A program made the translations under genes and the position numbers. A stretch of DNA of 56,442 nucleotides from Alphaproteobacteria bacterium (GTDB lineage: Bacteria > Pseudomonadota > Alphaproteobacteria > Caedimonadales > UBA1908), in NCBI GenBank assembly GCA_021298595.1, contig JAJTHL010000008.1, positions 1 to 56,442 on the forward strand, in the 5' to 3' direction. Positions 16,104-25,432 of this stretch are shown here, piece after piece (position 1 is the stretch's first letter; every line of letters starts with the position of its first letter). The notes beneath the pieces are model-generated. The model saw only the letters and a list, made by a program, of their open reading frames with translations, had not been told where the DNA came from and ran no database searches.

Positions 16104-16910
16104 TCATGGCGCGTTATTCTTTTGAAGGGCGCGCAGCTCCTCTCGCATTTGTTTAAGTTCTTGCATGATGATTAAGTTGTCATCGGAAAGACCCTCGTTT
16201 TCCCTTTCTGCCTTATCAACGGCAGTGACGACTGCACCGATGAAAACGTTGAGGATTAAATACCCCACAACAATCATAAACGAAACGAAAAAGAGAGTGA
16301 TATGAAGGGCTTGCTCGTGTGGCTGCTTTGCGTATTCAAGCCATGATCCTGACGTCATAACCGCAAAGAGGTGATACATTGCGTTGCCTAGGTCACCAAA
16401 GATATCAGGAAGATGGGGGCCTAAAAGGCCTACGGCCATGACACTAAAAACAAAATAAAAAACAAAAGAGAGAAAAAGAACATTCAATAGACCTGGAACC
16501 GCGTGGGCTAGACCGTCCATGATATGCTTTGTTTTGGGCAAAATTTCCAAAAGACGCATGGAGTGCAGAACGCGTAGCACCCGAATGGTACGTAAACCAT
16601 AAGAAGCTGGTAACAAAGAAATAGCGGTGACGATCAAATCAAACACGTTCCAATAGTTCTTGAAAAATTTACCCCTTGTGACCATCATGCGAGACACCAT
16701 TTCTACGATAAAGATGCCCAAAATAAGTTGATCCAATAGCTCAAGGGCGCCTTCATAACGCTCCTTGATGGAGGGGATCGCATCAAAAGCAAAAATGAGG
16801 GCGTTTATGAAAACAAGGAGCGAGATCACTAGGTGAATGGGCTTTGTTTCAAAAAGGCGGTCAACTTTTTCAGCGGCCTCTTCGCTATAGACAAAAAGAT
16901 GTTGCAACAT
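16104..16910 (-). CDS. Voltage-gated-type cation channel (Ion_trans family)
   Basis: A six-helix channel subunit of 268 residues, the size of bacterial NaChBac-type channels, expected to form tetramers in the inner membrane. The S4 voltage sensor has regularly spaced Arg ('LRTIRVLRVLHSMRLLEILP'). The pore loop is 'LFAVMTSGSWLEYAKQ' between S5 and S6, and a C-terminal coiled coil (DNLIIMQELKQMREELRALQ) follows, as in bacterial sodium channels. The selectivity filter differs: NaChBac has TLESW, here TSGSW, so the ring of Glu is missing and ion preference cannot be predicted. The gene lies upstream of the SCO1 gene (28 nt) and divergent from rseP. Confidence 0.85.
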   Translation of the reverse strand: MLQHLFVYSEEAAEKVDRLFETKPIHLVISLLVFINALIFAFDAIPSIKERYEGALELLDQLILGIFIVEMVSRMMVTRGKFFKNYWNVFDLIVTAISLLPASYGLRTIRVLRVLHSMRLLEILPKTKHIMDGLAHAVPGLLNVLFLSFVFYFVFSVMAVGLLGPHLPDIFGDLGNAMYHLFAVMTSGSWLEYAKQPHEQALHITLFFVSFMIVVGYLILNVFIGAVVTAVDKAERENEGLSDDNLIIMQELKQMREELRALQKNNAP

Positions 16911-17128
16911 AAGATAATCTTCCCCGTGTCATTTTTTCTTTTAATGCCTTTAGCGTGCCACGACCTGTTTGTCGGTGCAAGAGCGTCTTTCTTTCACTTT
17001 TGTATAAAAGTAAAAGAATCCGAGATCTAAAAGAGTCGTACTCATAATTCGGTCATAAAAGTTTACAAACCCTTGCCAAAGGGAAAGAGGGCTTCTAGAA
17101 TTGCGCACATTTGAGGGGTAGGAGATCC

Positions 17129-18268
17129 ATGGCCGTGCTCGATTTGCTGACAGCGTCATTCTATAATATTTTTCCATTTGTGGTGGTGCTTTCAATTTTG
17201 GTGTTTGTGCACGAAATGGGGCACTATCTGGTGGCGCGCTATTACGGTGTAAAAGTCGAAGTTTTTTCCATCGGCTTTGGTCCAGAAGTTTTTGGGTGGA
17301 ATGACCGAAAAGGCACAAGATGGAAGGTGAGCTATATTCCCCTTGGTGGCTATGTACGTTTCTTTAGCGATTTAAACGAGTCGAGTCATCCTGATTTCAA
17401 ACAGCTTGAAACCCTGAGCGACGAAGAAAGGAATCAAACACTTTTCTACAAACCCGTGGGGCAGCGTATCGCAATTTCAGCAGCTGGACCGGCGGCCAAC
17501 TATCTCTTTGCCATCATCATGCTCACCATGCTCTATATTTTTGTAGGCCAACGTGTGGCAACGGATGAAGCCCAAATCATGCGGGTGGTGCCTTTGGGAG
17601 CCGCAGAAAAAGGAGGGCTCCTCGCCAAGGATACGCTTATCTCCATTGACGGCAAGGCTGTGAAGTCACCATCTGATGTTCAGATGCTTGTTAGGCCACT
17701 GGCTGGAAAGGACGTCACCGTGCATGTGGTGCGTGAGGGTAACCCCGTGGACCTTCATGTGACCATCGGGGAAAAAACTAGCAGGGGCGAGAGGATCGGG
17801 ACCTTAGGTGTTGAACTTGGTAGCAAAACCGTCCTTCAAAAAGTTCCCTTCTATTTAGCGCCTTGGCATGCCTGTAAAGAAACAGCTCAAGTGAGTTGGG
17901 ATTCCCTTAAAAGCTTTGGCCAAATGATTGCAGGAACGAGATCTGCCGATGGGCTTAGTGGACCAATCGGGATTGCTCTTTTTGCGGGGGCGGCAGCTGA
18001 ACGGGATGTGATGGAGCTTTTGTGGCTTTCGGTCTTTTTATCCATAAGTCTTGGCCTTATTAATCTTTTTCCTGTGCCCATGCTTGATGGCGGGCACATT
18101 CTCTTTTATATCATCGAAGCAGTACGCGGAAAGCCTTTGCCAGAAAAAGCGCAAGAAATCGGTTTTCGCATCGGCTTTGGGTTAGTTGCTGGACTGATTT
18201 TGTTTTCTACATGGAACGATCTGTCTCGTTTGAAAATTGTCCAAGAGGCCCTGAGTTTCTTTGGATAA
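17129..18268 (+). CDS. rseP: RIP metalloprotease RseP (site-2 protease)
   Basis: Intramembrane zinc protease of the envelope stress and signalling pathway (the Caulobacter orthologue is MmpA). It shows the zinc site 'VHEMGH' in the first transmembrane helix, a PDZ domain in the middle ('MRVVPLGAAEKGGLLAKDTL'), and the conserved 'NLFPVPMLDGGH' near the C-terminus with the third ligand Asp. I chose ATG 17129 because GTAGGAG lies 5-6 nt upstream; a TTG six codons earlier is open but poorly placed. The 379 residues fit the family. It heads the plus-strand envelope operon with bamA 29 nt downstream, the standard alphaproteobacterial order. Confidence 0.95.
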   Translation: MAVLDLLTASFYNIFPFVVVLSILVFVHEMGHYLVARYYGVKVEVFSIGFGPEVFGWNDRKGTRWKVSYIPLGGYVRFFSDLNESSHPDFKQLETLSDEERNQTLFYKPVGQRIAISAAGPAANYLFAIIMLTMLYIFVGQRVATDEAQIMRVVPLGAAEKGGLLAKDTLISIDGKAVKSPSDVQMLVRPLAGKDVTVHVVREGNPVDLHVTIGEKTSRGERIGTLGVELGSKTVLQKVPFYLAPWHACKETAQVSWDSLKSFGQMIAGTRSADGLSGPIGIALFAGAAAERDVMELLWLSVFLSISLGLINLFPVPMLDGGHILFYIIEAVRGKPLPEKAQEIGFRIGFGLVAGLILFSTWNDLSRLKIVQEALSFFG

Positions 18269-18297
18269 CCCTTTTTGTCAAAAGATAAGGAGTAGTT

Positions 18298-20574
18298 GTG
18301 AAGTCTGTTAAAAAAGCCCTTGTTTTGGGATTGTTGTTGGCAAGTGCGTCCGTGTTGCCACCGCACGTTCAAGCGGTCGGTATGACTGTACAGAAGATTG
18401 AGATTACGGGAAGTCAACGCATCGAGCGTGAAACGATTCTCTCTCACTTGGGCATCAGACCCGGAGAAGTGGTAGACGCAGAAATTTTGGACCAAGGTCT
18501 TAAGCATCTTTTCGATTCAGGTCTTTTTGTGGATGTGCATTTAGAAATGCACGGCAGTACCCTCATGATTGCCATCGTTGAAAACCCCATTGTGAACAGG
18601 GTTGCCATCGAAGGAAATGATGACGTGTCCGATGAAAACCTCATGAAGGCAGAGCTTAGTCTAAAACCCCGTCAGGTTTATACCCTTGCCCGCGTCAAAA
18701 GCGATACAAAACGCCTCCAAGACATTTACCGTGTAAAGGGATACTTTGGCGCGGTCGTGACGCCCAAAGTAATCCAAAAAGATCAAAACCGTGTGGATGT
18801 GGTTTTTGAAGTCCGAGAGGGTAAAAAGACTGCCGTTCGTCAAATTTACTTTGTGGGGAACAAGCATTACAGTACGTCTCGCCTTGAATCGACCATTCAA
18901 ACAAAGGAAACGCGCTGGTATCGTTTTTTCACCAACGACGATAACTATGATCCTGACCGTGTGGCCTATGACCAAAGCTTGCTGCGTAAGTTCTACCTAG
19001 AGCATGGGTATGCAGACTTTATGGTGAAATCAGCCGTAGCAGAACTAAGCCCAGACAAAAAAGACTTTTATATCACCTTCACCCTAGACGAAGGAGAGCG
19101 ATACACCTTTGGAAAGGTTACTGTTTCATCGCAAATTAAGGATATAGACACCAAATCCCTTGAAGCCCTGCTTACCATGAAGTCCGGGGATTGGTATTCC
19201 ACCAAGGATCTTGAGAAGACAACAACCAAAATTACGGACGCACTGGGTGACAAAGGCTACGCTTTTGTAGAAGTGCAACCCAAGCCTGAAAAAAACACTG
19301 AAAAACGCACCATCGACTTGGTTTTCGAGATTCAAGAAGGGCCAAAGGTGTACATCGACCGCGTGGTGATTGTGGGCAACGACCGAACCGATGAAGAGGT
19401 CATTCGGAGGGAACTTCGCTTTCATGAGGGAGACGCCTTTAATACCAATAACCTGAAAATTTCAGAAACACGTTTAAAGAATCTTGGTTATTTCAAGAAA
19501 GTGAACATCCAACGTGAACCTGGCAAGGCGCCTGATCAAACCAACATCATGATCGAAGTTGAGGAAGAAAGCACAGGCGAGCTTTCCTTTGGGGGAGGCT
19601 TCTCGACGTCCGATGGTCCCTTGGCCAGTATTACTTTCTCCGAATCTAACTTTCGCGGGAAGGGGCAACAGCTTTCTGTGGGGCTGACTGTTGCAAAAAA
19701 ACGGCAAGAGTTTGACATCAGTTTTACAGAGCCCTATTTCATGGGCAAAGATCTTGCCGCAGGATTTGACCTTTACCGCATTAGGCAACACAAGTATTTA
19801 GACGCTGCTTTCGACCAGCGCATTTATGGTGTGAAGTTCCGCATTGGGTACATGCTGTCGGAATACTTGAATCAAGGGTGGTCATATACCATTCAACAAG
19901 AACAGATCTCAGGCGTTAAAGATGATGCCTCTCGCTTTATTAAAGAGCAGAGAGGAAACTCAGTGGCATCAATTTTGGGGCATACGCTTCTTTATGATCG
20001 CCGTGATAACCGCATTGAGCCCACGGAAGGCTACTTTACAGGAATTGGCAATGATTGGGCAGGTCTTGGGGGCAAGATTCGTTACCTGCGTAATAAAATC
20101 TATGGAGGCTGGTACTACCCGCTGATGGATCAAGTGGTGTTTGGTATCAAAGGAAACTATGGCCATATGTTTGAAACCGGTAAAAAGATTCGCGTGGCTG
20201 ATCGCTTTACTTTAGGCGGTGAGACCCTTCGCGGGTTTGAAATGAGCGGTGTGGGTCCCCGTGACAGAAAAACCAACGATCCTCTTGGGGGGCGTCAGTA
20301 TGCGTCTGCCACAGCAGAAGTTGTCTTCCCCCTGGGACTTCCCAGTGAATTCGATGTCAAGGGTGCAACATTCTGCGACATGGGATCGGTTTGGAACTCA
20401 GGGGATCCGTCAACGGATGTTTATGAATCCAAAAAGCTTAGAGCAAGCGTTGGGTTTGGCCTAAGGTGGAAGTCGCCCATGGGGCCCATTAGCATTGATG
20501 TTGCCTACGCCTTTAAAAAGGATAAGCGCGATAAAACGCAACCCATCCTCTTTGGATTTAGTACAAGGTTCTAA
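18298..20574 (+). CDS. bamA: Outer membrane protein assembly factor BamA
   Basis: Central beta-barrel of the BAM complex, inserting proteins into the outer membrane. GTG start at 18298 with TAAGGAG upstream. A signal peptide (KSVKKALVLGLLLASASVLP) is followed by five POTRA domains to about residue 350 (several 'VxGNxxxxxxxI/L' elements, e.g. 'VIVGNDRTDEEVIRREL') and a C-terminal 16-strand-type barrel with the 'YDRRDN' and 'GGETLRGF' signatures. It ends in Phe ('LFGFSTRF'), the recognition signal for BAM substrates. At 758 residues it is full length. It lies between rseP and the skp gene, the usual order. Confidence 0.97.
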   Translation: MKSVKKALVLGLLLASASVLPPHVQAVGMTVQKIEITGSQRIERETILSHLGIRPGEVVDAEILDQGLKHLFDSGLFVDVHLEMHGSTLMIAIVENPIVNRVAIEGNDDVSDENLMKAELSLKPRQVYTLARVKSDTKRLQDIYRVKGYFGAVVTPKVIQKDQNRVDVVFEVREGKKTAVRQIYFVGNKHYSTSRLESTIQTKETRWYRFFTNDDNYDPDRVAYDQSLLRKFYLEHGYADFMVKSAVAELSPDKKDFYITFTLDEGERYTFGKVTVSSQIKDIDTKSLEALLTMKSGDWYSTKDLEKTTTKITDALGDKGYAFVEVQPKPEKNTEKRTIDLVFEIQEGPKVYIDRVVIVGNDRTDEEVIRRELRFHEGDAFNTNNLKISETRLKNLGYFKKVNIQREPGKAPDQTNIMIEVEEESTGELSFGGGFSTSDGPLASITFSESNFRGKGQQLSVGLTVAKKRQEFDISFTEPYFMGKDLAAGFDLYRIRQHKYLDAAFDQRIYGVKFRIGYMLSEYLNQGWSYTIQQEQISGVKDDASRFIKEQRGNSVASILGHTLLYDRRDNRIEPTEGYFTGIGNDWAGLGGKIRYLRNKIYGGWYYPLMDQVVFGIKGNYGHMFETGKKIRVADRFTLGGETLRGFEMSGVGPRDRKTNDPLGGRQYASATAEVVFPLGLPSEFDVKGATFCDMGSVWNSGDPSTDVYESKKLRASVGFGLRWKSPMGPISIDVAYAFKKDKRDKTQPILFGFSTRF

Positions 20575-20586
20575 GAAAGGTTGGTC

Positions 20587-21153
20587 ATGCTCAGTCGTAG
20601 AAATGTGACGATAGCCCTTTTAGGTTTACTGGTCTGTGCAGCGCCACCCTGTGGTGCGAGCCCTCAGGGCCCTTCACCAACTTTCTACATGGTTGATCAC
20701 GACCGGCTCATGAACGAGTCTGTAGCGGCCCAAAAAGTTCGCTCAGACATTGAAAAAAAGAGGCAGGCCTTTCAAGCAGAACTTGATCAGCAAGAAAGGC
20801 TCCTTCGCCAAGAAGAGGAAGACCTGACCAAGCGCGAGCGCGAACTGACAGAGCAAGAGTTTTCGAAAAGACGGATGGAGTTTACCAAGAAGGTTTCGAA
20901 AATCCATGAGAAAGTGGCTGAAAGACGCGCACAGCTTGAGCACGCCATTCAAGAAGCACGCACCCAAATTATTGACGAAATCGCGGATATTGTGGCGGAA
21001 CTTTGCGAAAAAAGAGGCGTGCAAGCGGTCTTTCCCAAGGCAGCTGTTGTCTATGCCAAATCAAACCTTGATGTGACAGAGGAAGTACTCAAGCGTTTGA
21101 ATGCGCAGCTGTCTGAAGTAAAAATTAATTTTACGAAACAAGGGCAGGAGTAA
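20587..21153 (+). CDS. OmpH/Skp-family periplasmic chaperone
   Basis: Holds unfolded outer-membrane proteins in the periplasm on their way to BamA. ATG 20587 is chosen over an in-frame TTG two codons earlier because AAAGG sits 7 nt upstream. Signal peptide [20 protein letters not shown], cleavage near CGAS; the mature part starts '[19 protein letters not shown]' and continues in a long coiled coil rich in Glu/Arg (about 55-125), the tentacle helices of Skp. At 188 residues it fits the family. It lies 12 nt after bamA and 5 nt before lpxD. Confidence 0.92.
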   Translation: MLSRRNVTIALLGLLVCAAPPCGASPQGPSPTFYMVDHDRLMNESVAAQKVRSDIEKKRQAFQAELDQQERLLRQEEEDLTKRERELTEQEFSKRRMEFTKKVSKIHEKVAERRAQLEHAIQEARTQIIDEIADIVAELCEKRGVQAVFPKAAVVYAKSNLDVTEEVLKRLNAQLSEVKINFTKQGQE

Positions 21154-21158
21154 AAACC

Positions 21159-22175
21159 ATGATAGATGCGCGCTTCTTTAAAAAAACGCCTGCTAAGACG
21201 ATTCAAGAAATTATGACGCTGACGGGGGCGACGTGTCACGATCAAAGGGTCTATGAACATAAGGTCGAGAACGTTGCTTCCCTAGAAGACGCGGACGCCA
21301 AAAGCGCTGCATGCTTTCATAACCGCGCCTATCTTGCTGCCTTTCAAGAAAGTGCGGCTGGCGTTTGCTTTGTGACGGAGGCGCTCAGTACCCACGCGCC
21401 AAAAAATATGGTGTGCCTCATAACACCGAGCCCTTACCGCGCCTTTGGTCTTCTTGCCAGCGCCTTTTATCCCGATGTTGACCGACAGATACAGGCACAG
21501 GACACCCTCATTCATCCCTCGGCCAAGATTGGCGCCGGCTGTGTGATTGAACCAGGGGTTGTGATCCAGCGGGACGTTGTGATTGGTGACAAGACGCGCA
21601 TTGGGGCGAATACAGTGATTCGCGCCGGCGTGGTGATCGGTAAAAACTGTATCATCGAACCCCATGTGACCTTGTCGCACTGCCTGATTGAAGACGACGT
21701 GATCATCTACACGGGTGCGCGCATTGGACAGGCAGGCTTTGGGTTTTTTATGGATGAGAAAGGCCACGTGAAAGTGCCCCAGCTGGGTCGTGTCCTTATT
21801 GGACGGGACGTGGAGATCGGTGCCAACACGACCATCGATCGAGGGAGCCTTCATGATACCGTCATCGGAGTAGGAAGCCGCATCGATAACCTTGTACAAA
21901 TTGCTCACAACGTCAAGCTTGGCAAAGGGTGCGTCCTCGTTTCTCAAGTTGGTATTGCCGGGAGCACACAGCTCGGAGACTATGTCATTGCCGCAGGTCA
22001 AGCAGGCCTTGCGGGTCATTTAAAAATAGGTAAAGGTGTGCGTATCGCGGCCCAAAGCGGCTTGATGCGTGACGTGTCCGATGGACAGACGGTGGCAGGT
22101 ACACCTGCCGTGGCTGTGAAGCAGTGGCATCGCCAAACAGCAGCCCTAGCAAAACTTGTGACGAAAACAGGATAA
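21159..22175 (+). CDS. lpxD: UDP-3-O-(3-hydroxyacyl)glucosamine N-acyltransferase LpxD
   Basis: Third step of lipid A synthesis: adds the amide-linked hydroxyacyl chain to UDP-3-O-acylglucosamine using acyl-ACP. The protein has an N-terminal uridine-binding domain (1-110), a left-handed beta helix made of hexapeptide repeats (110-310, e.g. '[20 protein letters not shown]') and a C-terminal helix. The catalytic His is in '[12 protein letters not shown]', and the family signature '[11 protein letters not shown]' is present. 338 residues, full length. Start ATG 21159 with CAGGAG upstream; fabZ starts 4 nt after its stop. Confidence 0.97.
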   Translation: MIDARFFKKTPAKTIQEIMTLTGATCHDQRVYEHKVENVASLEDADAKSAACFHNRAYLAAFQESAAGVCFVTEALSTHAPKNMVCLITPSPYRAFGLLASAFYPDVDRQIQAQDTLIHPSAKIGAGCVIEPGVVIQRDVVIGDKTRIGANTVIRAGVVIGKNCIIEPHVTLSHCLIEDDVIIYTGARIGQAGFGFFMDEKGHVKVPQLGRVLIGRDVEIGANTTIDRGSLHDTVIGVGSRIDNLVQIAHNVKLGKGCVLVSQVGIAGSTQLGDYVIAAGQAGLAGHLKIGKGVRIAAQSGLMRDVSDGQTVAGTPAVAVKQWHRQTAALAKLVTKTG

Positions 22176-22179
22176 ACCA

Positions 22180-22635
22180 ATGACGACTTCTTTGGACATC
22201 AACCAAATCAAAACCTTGATCCCCCATCGTTATCCCATGCTTTTAGTCGATAGGATGGAAGACATCGTGCCTTTTGAAAAAGCTGTGGGCATTAAAAATG
22301 TGTCGGTAAACGAGCCCCACTTTAACGGGCACTTTCCAGACTTTCCTATTATGCCAGGCGTATTAATTGTCGAGGCCATGGCCCAGACTGCGGGCGCCCT
22401 CGTGATTCATTCCCTGCGCCAAGATGCGTCTGACACCGAAGAAAAACAGGTTTTTTTCATGTCCATTGAAGAAGCTCGTTTTAGAAAGCCAGTTTTGCCA
22501 GGACATACGCTAAGAATGTCCGTGCAAAAAGTACAAAATAGGCGCACTGTTTGGAAATTCAAGGGTGAAGCATATGTAAATGATCAGCTTCACGCTGAAG
22601 CAATCTTCACTGCCATGATTGCACAAAAGGCATAA
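22180..22635 (+). CDS. fabZ: (3R)-hydroxyacyl-ACP dehydratase FabZ
   Basis: Dehydrates 3-hydroxyacyl-ACP in fatty acid elongation and so competes with LpxA/LpxD for the same acyl-ACP, which explains its place among lpx genes. Single hot-dog domain of 151 residues. Family motifs are 'IPHRYPMLLVDRM' near the N-terminus, the catalytic His in 'FNGHFPDFPIMPGVLIVEAM' and the Glu of the same segment. Cytosolic, hexameric in known members. Start ATG 22180, 4 nt after lpxD. Confidence 0.97.
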   Translation: MTTSLDINQIKTLIPHRYPMLLVDRMEDIVPFEKAVGIKNVSVNEPHFNGHFPDFPIMPGVLIVEAMAQTAGALVIHSLRQDASDTEEKQVFFMSIEEARFRKPVLPGHTLRMSVQKVQNRRTVWKFKGEAYVNDQLHAEAIFTAMIAQKA

Positions 22636-22639
22636 CACA

Positions 22640-23467
22640 ATGGAAACAAGCCCTCTTTCTTCAACAATGATTCATCCCACAGCCGTGGTGGATCCAACCG
22701 TGCGATTGGGGCAGGGCGTTGAAATTGGTCCGTATTGTGTGGTTACAGGGAATGTGGAGCTTGGTGACCGGGTAAAGCTGATCTCCCATGTGGCGGTGGC
22801 GGGTCCTGCCAAAACCACCATTGGGGCTGATTCCATTCTTTACCCGTTTTGCTCCATTGGACATATTTCCCAAGACTTGAAATATGCGGGCGAGCCCTCA
22901 ACCCTGGAAATTGGGCATCATACCTGTCTTCGTGAATATGTGACCATTCAGCCTGGCACGGCTGGCGGGATTATGAAGACAGTCGTCGGCGATCACTGTC
23001 ATATTATGGTGAACGCCCATATTGCCCATGACTGTGTGGTGGGAAGTCACGTCATTATGTCTAACTGCGCCACCCTTGCCGGCCACGTGACCGTTGAGGA
23101 CGGTGCCATTATTGGCGGCCTTGCAGCGGTGCATCAGTTCGTGCGCATTGGCAAAGGGGCGATGATCGGGGGGATGAGCGGCGTTGAACGTGATGTGATC
23201 CCTTATGGGAGTGTCAAGGGTGAGCGCGCGTTTCTTAATGGTCTGAATATCATCGGGCTAAAGCGCCGCGGCTTTACCCGGGATGAGGTACGCGTCATGA
23301 AAGACGTCTTTGAAGGACTTTTTCATGAGGCTGGCACTTTAAGTCAACGCGTACAAGATGTACGTGACCAGTACGGCGACCATCCAAAAGCCAAAGAAAT
23401 CATTGATTTTGTATGCGCTGAGTCTTCTAGGTCCTTTTGCCTACCCCGCGGCAAGGACGACGAATGA
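22640..23467 (+). CDS. lpxA: UDP-N-acetylglucosamine acyltransferase LpxA
   Basis: First step of lipid A synthesis: transfers 3-hydroxyacyl from ACP to UDP-GlcNAc. The body is a left-handed beta helix of hexapeptide repeats, with family signatures 'GHISQDLKYAGEP' and 'LREYVTIQPGT', the catalytic His in 'NAHIAHDCVVG', and a helical C-terminal domain. I chose ATG 22640 (4 nt after the fabZ stop); an open TTG at 22619 would overlap fabZ. 275 residues, slightly longer than E. coli LpxA (262) because of about 9 extra N-terminal residues before the MIHPTAVV start of the fold. It shares ATGA with lpxI at its end. Confidence 0.97.
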   Translation: METSPLSSTMIHPTAVVDPTVRLGQGVEIGPYCVVTGNVELGDRVKLISHVAVAGPAKTTIGADSILYPFCSIGHISQDLKYAGEPSTLEIGHHTCLREYVTIQPGTAGGIMKTVVGDHCHIMVNAHIAHDCVVGSHVIMSNCATLAGHVTVEDGAIIGGLAAVHQFVRIGKGAMIGGMSGVERDVIPYGSVKGERAFLNGLNIIGLKRRGFTRDEVRVMKDVFEGLFHEAGTLSQRVQDVRDQYGDHPKAKEIIDFVCAESSRSFCLPRGKDDE

Positions 23468-24285
23468 GCCCTATTGGCATTCTGGCTGGTTCTGGCGGCC
23501 TTGTGGAAGCCGTGGTTGCCGCCTGTAAACGTGAAGCGCGGTCTTATTTTATCATCGCCTTTGAAGATCAGTCTGACCCCGACTTTATCAAAGAGCATCC
23601 CCATGTGTGGGTAGGTCTTGGTCAGGTGGGTAAGGTTGTCACGTCCCTCAAGCAAGCAGGCGTTCAAGACCTTGTCTTGGCGGGTGCCTTTAAAAGACCG
23701 TCTTTTTCTTCCTTAAAAACGGATTTCATGGGCGCAAGATGGCTTGCTCAGTTAATTGGGAAATCCATGGGGGATGACGCGCTGCTGCGCTTTATCATGG
23801 CAAAGCTTGAGGGAGAAGGCTTTCAAATTGTTGCCGCCGAAGCCCTTGTGGGCGCAACGCTTTTGGGCGGTGCTGGGCTTCTGACAAAAAAAGCGCCGTC
23901 AAAAGAACATCTTTTAGACATCAAACGAGGCCTTGCAATTTTGGACGCCCTGTCAGAAAGCGATGTGGGGCAGGCGGTTGTGATTCAAGAAGGGCTTGTG
24001 CTTGGCATTGAGGCCGTGGAAGGCACCCAAGCGCTTGTGACGCGTACGGGAGAGTACAAACGGACCGGGCGTCACGCACCCCTTTTGATCAAAGCCTTTA
24101 AACGCGCCCAGGACGGGCGGGCCGATCGACCGACCCTTGGAGCTCAAACCATTGAGGCGTTAGAGGCGGCTGGATTTGCTGGTGTTGCCTTTGAAGCGGG
24201 CGAGGTGATTTTGCTAGATCAAGACGCTATGGTAGAGGCTGCCAACAAAAAGGACCTTTTTATCTATGGTTTTACAAGGGGCTAA
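23464..24285 (+). CDS. lpxI: UDP-2,3-diacylglucosamine diphosphatase LpxI
   Basis: Hydrolyses UDP-2,3-diacylglucosamine to lipid X and UMP, replacing LpxH in most alphaproteobacteria. 273 residues, with an N-terminal half beginning 'MSPIGILAGSGGLVEAVV' and a C-terminal catalytic half containing 'GRADRPTLGAQTIEALEAAG', where the conserved Asp/Thr-Gly region of LpxI lies, followed by 'GVAFEAGEVILLDQ'. The start is the ATG at 23464, overlapping the lpxA TGA by the ATGA arrangement; an upstream in-frame ATG (23437) lies inside lpxA. Its end overlaps lpxB by 20 nt, so translation is likely coupled. Confidence 0.95.
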   Translation: MSPIGILAGSGGLVEAVVAACKREARSYFIIAFEDQSDPDFIKEHPHVWVGLGQVGKVVTSLKQAGVQDLVLAGAFKRPSFSSLKTDFMGARWLAQLIGKSMGDDALLRFIMAKLEGEGFQIVAAEALVGATLLGGAGLLTKKAPSKEHLLDIKRGLAILDALSESDVGQAVVIQEGLVLGIEAVEGTQALVTRTGEYKRTGRHAPLLIKAFKRAQDGRADRPTLGAQTIEALEAAGFAGVAFEAGEVILLDQDAMVEAANKKDLFIYGFTRG

Positions 24286-25420
24286 CCCTCTGATTTATGT
24301 TGTGGCGGGCGAGGCGTCCGGCGACCTTTTAGGGGGGCGCTTGATGGCCGCCCTCAAAGTCCAAACGCCTGGCTGTCGCTTTTCAGGGGTCGGGGGGCAA
24401 ACCATGGGGACTGAAGGGCTATCCTCCCTCTTTCCCATGGAAGAACTTTCTGTCATGGGGCTTGTTGAAATTCTGCCCCACGCAAAACGTCTTTTACGTC
24501 GCATTGAAGAGGTTGCCCAGGATATCGAGCGCCAAAAACCACACGTGGTGGTGACCATCGACGCGCCAGGATTCAATTTTCGGCTTGCTAAAAAACTAAA
24601 AGCGCGCGGTCTTCAGATCCCCTTGGTGCACTATACCGCGCCCACAGTGTGGGCCTGGCGGCCGGGGCGTGCCAAGAAAATTGCCCACCTTTTTGATCAT
24701 CTTTTGACGCTTTTTCCCTGTGAGCCGCCTTACTTTACACCCCATGGCCTTAAGACCACCTTTGTGGGGCACCCCCTTATTGAAGATGCGCGTCTTAAGG
24801 AAAATAAAGGAGACCTTTTTCGTACGCGTTTCAACCTTGCGCATAGAGCGCTCCTTGTGTGCTGCCTTTTAGGAAGCAGACGACGCGAGATTGAGACACT
24901 CCTTCCTGTGTTTAAAGAAACACTCCAAGCGCTTAAACGAGAAAAACCTGACTTGCGTGTGGTCTGTCCCGTCTTGCCGGCGTACAGGTCCCTGGTTCAA
25001 GACGCGTTACAAGATCTAGACCCTCTTGTGATCGATGATCTTGATCTGAAGTACCAGGCCTTTCAGGCTGCGAACGCAGCGCTGGCAGCTTCAGGCACAG
25101 TAAGTCTCGAACTTGCCCTTGCAGGGACGCCCATGGTCATTGCCTACCGAGTTAACAAAGTGACAGCTTTTTTGATGAAGCGCTTGCTGTTAACGCGTTT
25201 TGTGTGTCTTGTGAATATCTTGCTTCAAGAACAAGTGGTGCCAGAGTGTGTGCAGGATCGATGTACGCCGTCAATTTTACGGCCCCTTCTAACGGATCTT
25301 TTGACGAATAAAACGCCTCAAAAAGAGAAGCTTACGCTCATTCGTCGCCTTTTAACGGCGCCGGAAGGAGCACCAAGCGATCTTGCCGCAAAGACTGTTT
25401 TATCCCTTGTTCGTTCCTAA
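24266..25420 (+). CDS. lpxB: Lipid A disaccharide synthase LpxB
   Basis: Glycosyltransferase (GT19) joining UDP-2,3-diacylglucosamine and lipid X into the lipid A disaccharide at the inner face of the cytoplasmic membrane. Start ATG 24266 lies inside the end of lpxI. Family motifs are 'YVVAGEASGDLLGGRLM' near the N-terminus, 'GVGGQTM', 'HYTAPTVWAWRPGRAKKI', the donor-binding 'LLGSRRREI', and 'ASGTVSLELALAGTPMVIAY'. 384 residues, full length. It is the last gene of the envelope operon; its end faces a convergent gene 13 nt away, with no obvious hairpin between. Confidence 0.97.
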   Translation: MVLQGANPLIYVVAGEASGDLLGGRLMAALKVQTPGCRFSGVGGQTMGTEGLSSLFPMEELSVMGLVEILPHAKRLLRRIEEVAQDIERQKPHVVVTIDAPGFNFRLAKKLKARGLQIPLVHYTAPTVWAWRPGRAKKIAHLFDHLLTLFPCEPPYFTPHGLKTTFVGHPLIEDARLKENKGDLFRTRFNLAHRALLVCCLLGSRRREIETLLPVFKETLQALKREKPDLRVVCPVLPAYRSLVQDALQDLDPLVIDDLDLKYQAFQAANAALAASGTVSLELALAGTPMVIAYRVNKVTAFLMKRLLLTRFVCLVNILLQEQVVPECVQDRCTPSILRPLLTDLLTNKTPQKEKLTLIRRLLTAPEGAPSDLAAKTVLSLVRS

Positions 25421-25432
25421 AAAGAACCTTTG

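Noticed and set aside
17111-17128. TTG start adding six residues to RseP
   Set aside because: The ATG at 17129 has the better ribosome site and matches the family start.
21282-22019. Minus-strand open frame of 245 codons opposite lpxD
   Set aside because: It is a shadow of the hexapeptide-repeat gene lpxD, which has full family motifs.
22619-22639. TTG start of lpxA inside fabZ
   Set aside because: It would overlap fabZ and add non-family residues; ATG 22640 fits the operon spacing.
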